Shown in pieces: positions 6,684 through 7,931 of a stretch of DNA of 7,931 bases. Made by a program: the position numbers and the translations under genes. Numbering within the stretch: the stretch's first letter is position 1; each line of letters starts with the position of its first letter. Source of the DNA: a bacterium (lineage in GTDB: Bacteria; SZUA-79; Acidulodesulfobacterales; Acidulodesulfobacteraceae); assembly GCA_021813595.1 (NCBI GenBank), contig JAKAKF010000049.1, forward strand, positions 1-7,931, written 5' to 3'. The notes beneath the pieces were generated by a model, which worked only from the letters and a program-made list of their open reading frames with translations, was not told the DNA's origin and searched no databases.

Positions 6684-6729
6684 CTTTTTAAAATCCCTAT
6701 TTAAAAATTTCCACTTTTAATTAATTTTT

Positions 6730-6738
6730 TGGTATAAT
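6730..6738 (+). promoter_or_regulatory. Extended -10 element for tRNA-Leu
   Basis: TGGTATAAT contains a consensus TATAAT (6733-6738) with the extended TGn motif. No good -35 is seen at 17 nt spacing (TCCACT). Transcription would begin about 35 nt before the tRNA. Confidence 0.6.
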
Positions 6739-6781
6739 TATTAAATTTGAAAGGAATTAATTTATAATTTTTTCGAACTAT

Positions 6782-6866
6782 GCGAGAGTGGCGAAACTGG
6801 TATACGCACTGGACTTAGAATCCAGCGGAGCAATCCTTGGGGGTTCGAGTCCCCCCTTTCGCACCA
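6782..6866 (+). tRNA. tRNA-Leu (anticodon UAG)
   Basis: 85 nt with encoded CCA; a class II tRNA. Acceptor GCGAGAG pairs with CTTTCGC (one wobble), discriminator A. D-arm GCG/CGC; anticodon stem CTGGA/TCCAG with loop CTTAGAA gives TAG. The long variable arm has a GGA-GCAA-TCC mini-stem; T-arm GGGGG-TTCGAGT-CCCCC. It reads CUN leucine codons. Confidence 0.95.
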
Positions 6867-6922
6867 TATATCGCTATTTTAATTGCGTGAAATAATTTAT
6901 ATTATTTTAGGAGGATTATAGT

Positions 6923-7657
6923 ATGTCCGGTCACAGCAAATGGAGCACCATTAAAAGAAAGAAAGGCGCTTTAGACGCAAAAAGAGGCAGGATTTTTACA
7001 AATATAATACGCGAAATCATCACAAGCACCAGAATAGGCGGAAAAGATATTTCGTCTAATCCTCGTCTCAGGCTTGCCGTCGATGAAGCAAAAGCCGCCA
7101 ATATGCCAAAAGAAAACATAGAAAGGGCAATTAAGAAAGGCGCCGGTGAACTAGAAGGCGAAACATACGAAGAGATAATATATGAAGGATATGGACCTGC
7201 AGGAGTAGCCCTCCTTATTGAAACGCTTACGGATAACAGAAACAGGACGGTTTCGGAAGTAAGGCACGCTCTTTCTAGGCATGGCGGAAGTCTCGGCGAA
7301 TCGGGCTGTGTTATGTGGATGTTCAATAAAAAAGGCGTAATAGGATTCGATGCGGCATCCAATACCGAGGACGCTATAATGGAAATTGCCTTAGAGGCGG
7401 GAGCCGAAGACGTAAAAACCGAAGAAGACGAAATTCTTGTTTACAGCGACGTAAAAGATTTCGAGAACGTAAAATCCGTTTTTGAGACTAAAGGAATAAA
7501 GGAAAAATTTTCAGAAATTTCATACATTCCGCAGACCAATATCGAGCTTAAAGGAAAAGAAGCCGACCAGATGGTAAGGCTTATGGACGCGCTCGAAGAA
7601 ATAGAAGGAATTCAGAATATTTACGCAAATTTCGACATACAGGAAGCCGAGAGTTAA
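6923..7657 (+). CDS. yebC: YebC/PmpR (TACO1) family protein
   Basis: Cytoplasmic family long annotated as transcriptional regulators and more recently linked to translation, including relief of ribosome stalling on proline-rich stretches; which role applies here cannot be told from sequence. The N-terminus MSGHSKWSTIKRKKGALDAK is the family signature. YEGYGPAGVALLIE at about 87-100 and TDNRNRT at 103-109 follow, then GGSLGESGCVMWMF at 121-134. The 244 aa length is normal (240-250). A strong AGGAGG at 6909-6914, 8 nt before the ATG, confirms the start. No clear promoter separates it from tRNA-Leu, so transcription through the tRNA is possible. ruvC follows after 59 nt, a common bacterial pairing. 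Confidence 0.96.
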   Translation: MSGHSKWSTIKRKKGALDAKRGRIFTNIIREIITSTRIGGKDISSNPRLRLAVDEAKAANMPKENIERAIKKGAGELEGETYEEIIYEGYGPAGVALLIETLTDNRNRTVSEVRHALSRHGGSLGESGCVMWMFNKKGVIGFDAASNTEDAIMEIALEAGAEDVKTEEDEILVYSDVKDFENVKSVFETKGIKEKFSEISYIPQTNIELKGKEADQMVRLMDALEEIEGIQNIYANFDIQEAES

Positions 7658-7716
7658 GCCGGCTATATATATAGTATTTGCCTTGAACCGGAATTACTTA
7701 TGCAGGATTTTGAGTT

Positions 7717-7931
7717 ATGGGCTATCGAATTTTAGGGGTTGACCCCGGGTCGAGATTGACGGGTTGGGCTGTTTTAGACCTGCCTTCTTTCGGCAAACCC
7801 TTCGATATAATATCATGCGGTTTGATAGACGCAGGGAAAAACAAGTTTCCTTCGAATCTCGGCAAAATTTACGATGAGCTTAAGGAAGTCGCCCTTCAAT
7901 ATCCGCCGGACATTATGTCTTTAGAATCGGT
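7717..7931 (+). CDS. ruvC: Holliday junction endonuclease RuvC, 3'-truncated by the window
   Basis: Resolves Holliday junctions together with RuvAB by paired nicks. Seventy-one codons are visible from ATG 7717 to the window edge. The start MGYRILGVDPGSRLTGWAVL carries the first catalytic aspartate (Asp9, equivalent to E. coli Asp7). PPDIMSLES holds Glu70, in the position of E. coli Glu66. The last two acidic residues (E. coli Asp138 and Asp141) lie beyond the window. CAGGA at 7703-7707, 9 nt upstream, serves as the ribosome-binding site. An ATG at 7700 is out of frame and meets a stop soon. Probably the first gene of a ruvCAB set with yebC upstream. Confidence 0.93.
   Translation, partial: MGYRILGVDPGSRLTGWAVLDLPSFGKPFDIISCGLIDAGKNKFPSNLGKIYDELKEVALQYPPDIMSLES

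Noticed and set aside
6685..6707. TTTTTAAA / TTTAAAAA hairpin after tRNA-Asp as a terminator
   Set aside because: It is AT-only with a 7-nt loop and no following T-run. It might help, but the sequence does not support a firm call.
6681..6718. CCACTTTT repeated at the tRNA-Asp end and 30 nt downstream, as an attachment site or duplication
   Set aside because: The repeat is only 8 nt in AT-rich sequence, and no integrase gene or other mobile-element mark is present.
6931..7362. Minus-strand open frame opposite yebC
   Set aside because: It lies wholly within a confidently identified YebC gene and has no domain signature or ribosome-binding site that I can see.
7657..7674. Overlapping palindromes AGCCGGCT and CTATATATATAG at the yebC stop
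   Set aside because: Short palindromes of TA repeats and one 8-mer. They do not form a plausible terminator with a T-tail, and no known operator was recognised.

Overview
The window comes from a bacterial chromosome, AT-rich by eye. It holds eight protein genes (the first and last cut by the window edges) and three tRNA genes, all on the plus strand. The core is the bacterial order tig-clpP-clpX-hup. tRNA genes for Val, Asp and Leu follow, then yebC and the start of ruvC. Strong Shine-Dalgarno sites, sigma70-like promoters and tRNA genes with encoded CCA all fit a bacterium. The lineage cannot be fixed from this sequence. The gene order and the anaerobic-type flavin/Fe-S oxidoreductase at the left edge would suit a deltaproteobacteria-like anaerobe, but that is a low-confidence inference.

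Layout. Positions 1-603 hold the C-terminal part of an FAD/NAD(P)H-binding, 2Fe-2S oxidoreductase subunit of the hydrogenase-gamma / AsrB / PyrK type. Positions 622-2544 hold thrS. Positions 2596-5862 hold trigger factor, ClpP and ClpX. These five genes are separated by 18-51 nt with no convincing terminator between them and could be one transcription unit. A promoter and a structured leader (5901-6020) precede the HU gene hup (6029-6310). A long imperfect hairpin and a terminator-like hairpin follow it, and the second abuts tRNA-Val. tRNA-Asp and tRNA-Leu each have a candidate promoter of their own. yebC (6923-7657) and ruvC (from 7717) form the usual yebC-ruvC pair.

How the genes work together. 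Trigger factor folds nascent chains, and ClpX with ClpP unfolds and degrades proteins. ThrRS, the tRNAs and YebC serve translation. HU and RuvC act on DNA. This is mostly housekeeping, and no mobile element, CRISPR array or defence system is visible.

The most unusual feature is ThrRS. It carries the archaeal-type N-terminal D-aminoacyl-tRNA-deacylase-like editing domain instead of the bacterial TGS plus HxxxH editing domains, and its catalytic core is of the archaeal kind. In an ungapped alignment the residue at the classical zinc-binding cysteine is Asp321. Secondary points are the AT-only spacer without a Shine-Dalgarno site before thrS, a start site for clpP at the second ATG, an unusual linker insertion in ClpX, the absence of lon between clpX and hup, and the layered hairpins between hup and tRNA-Val.
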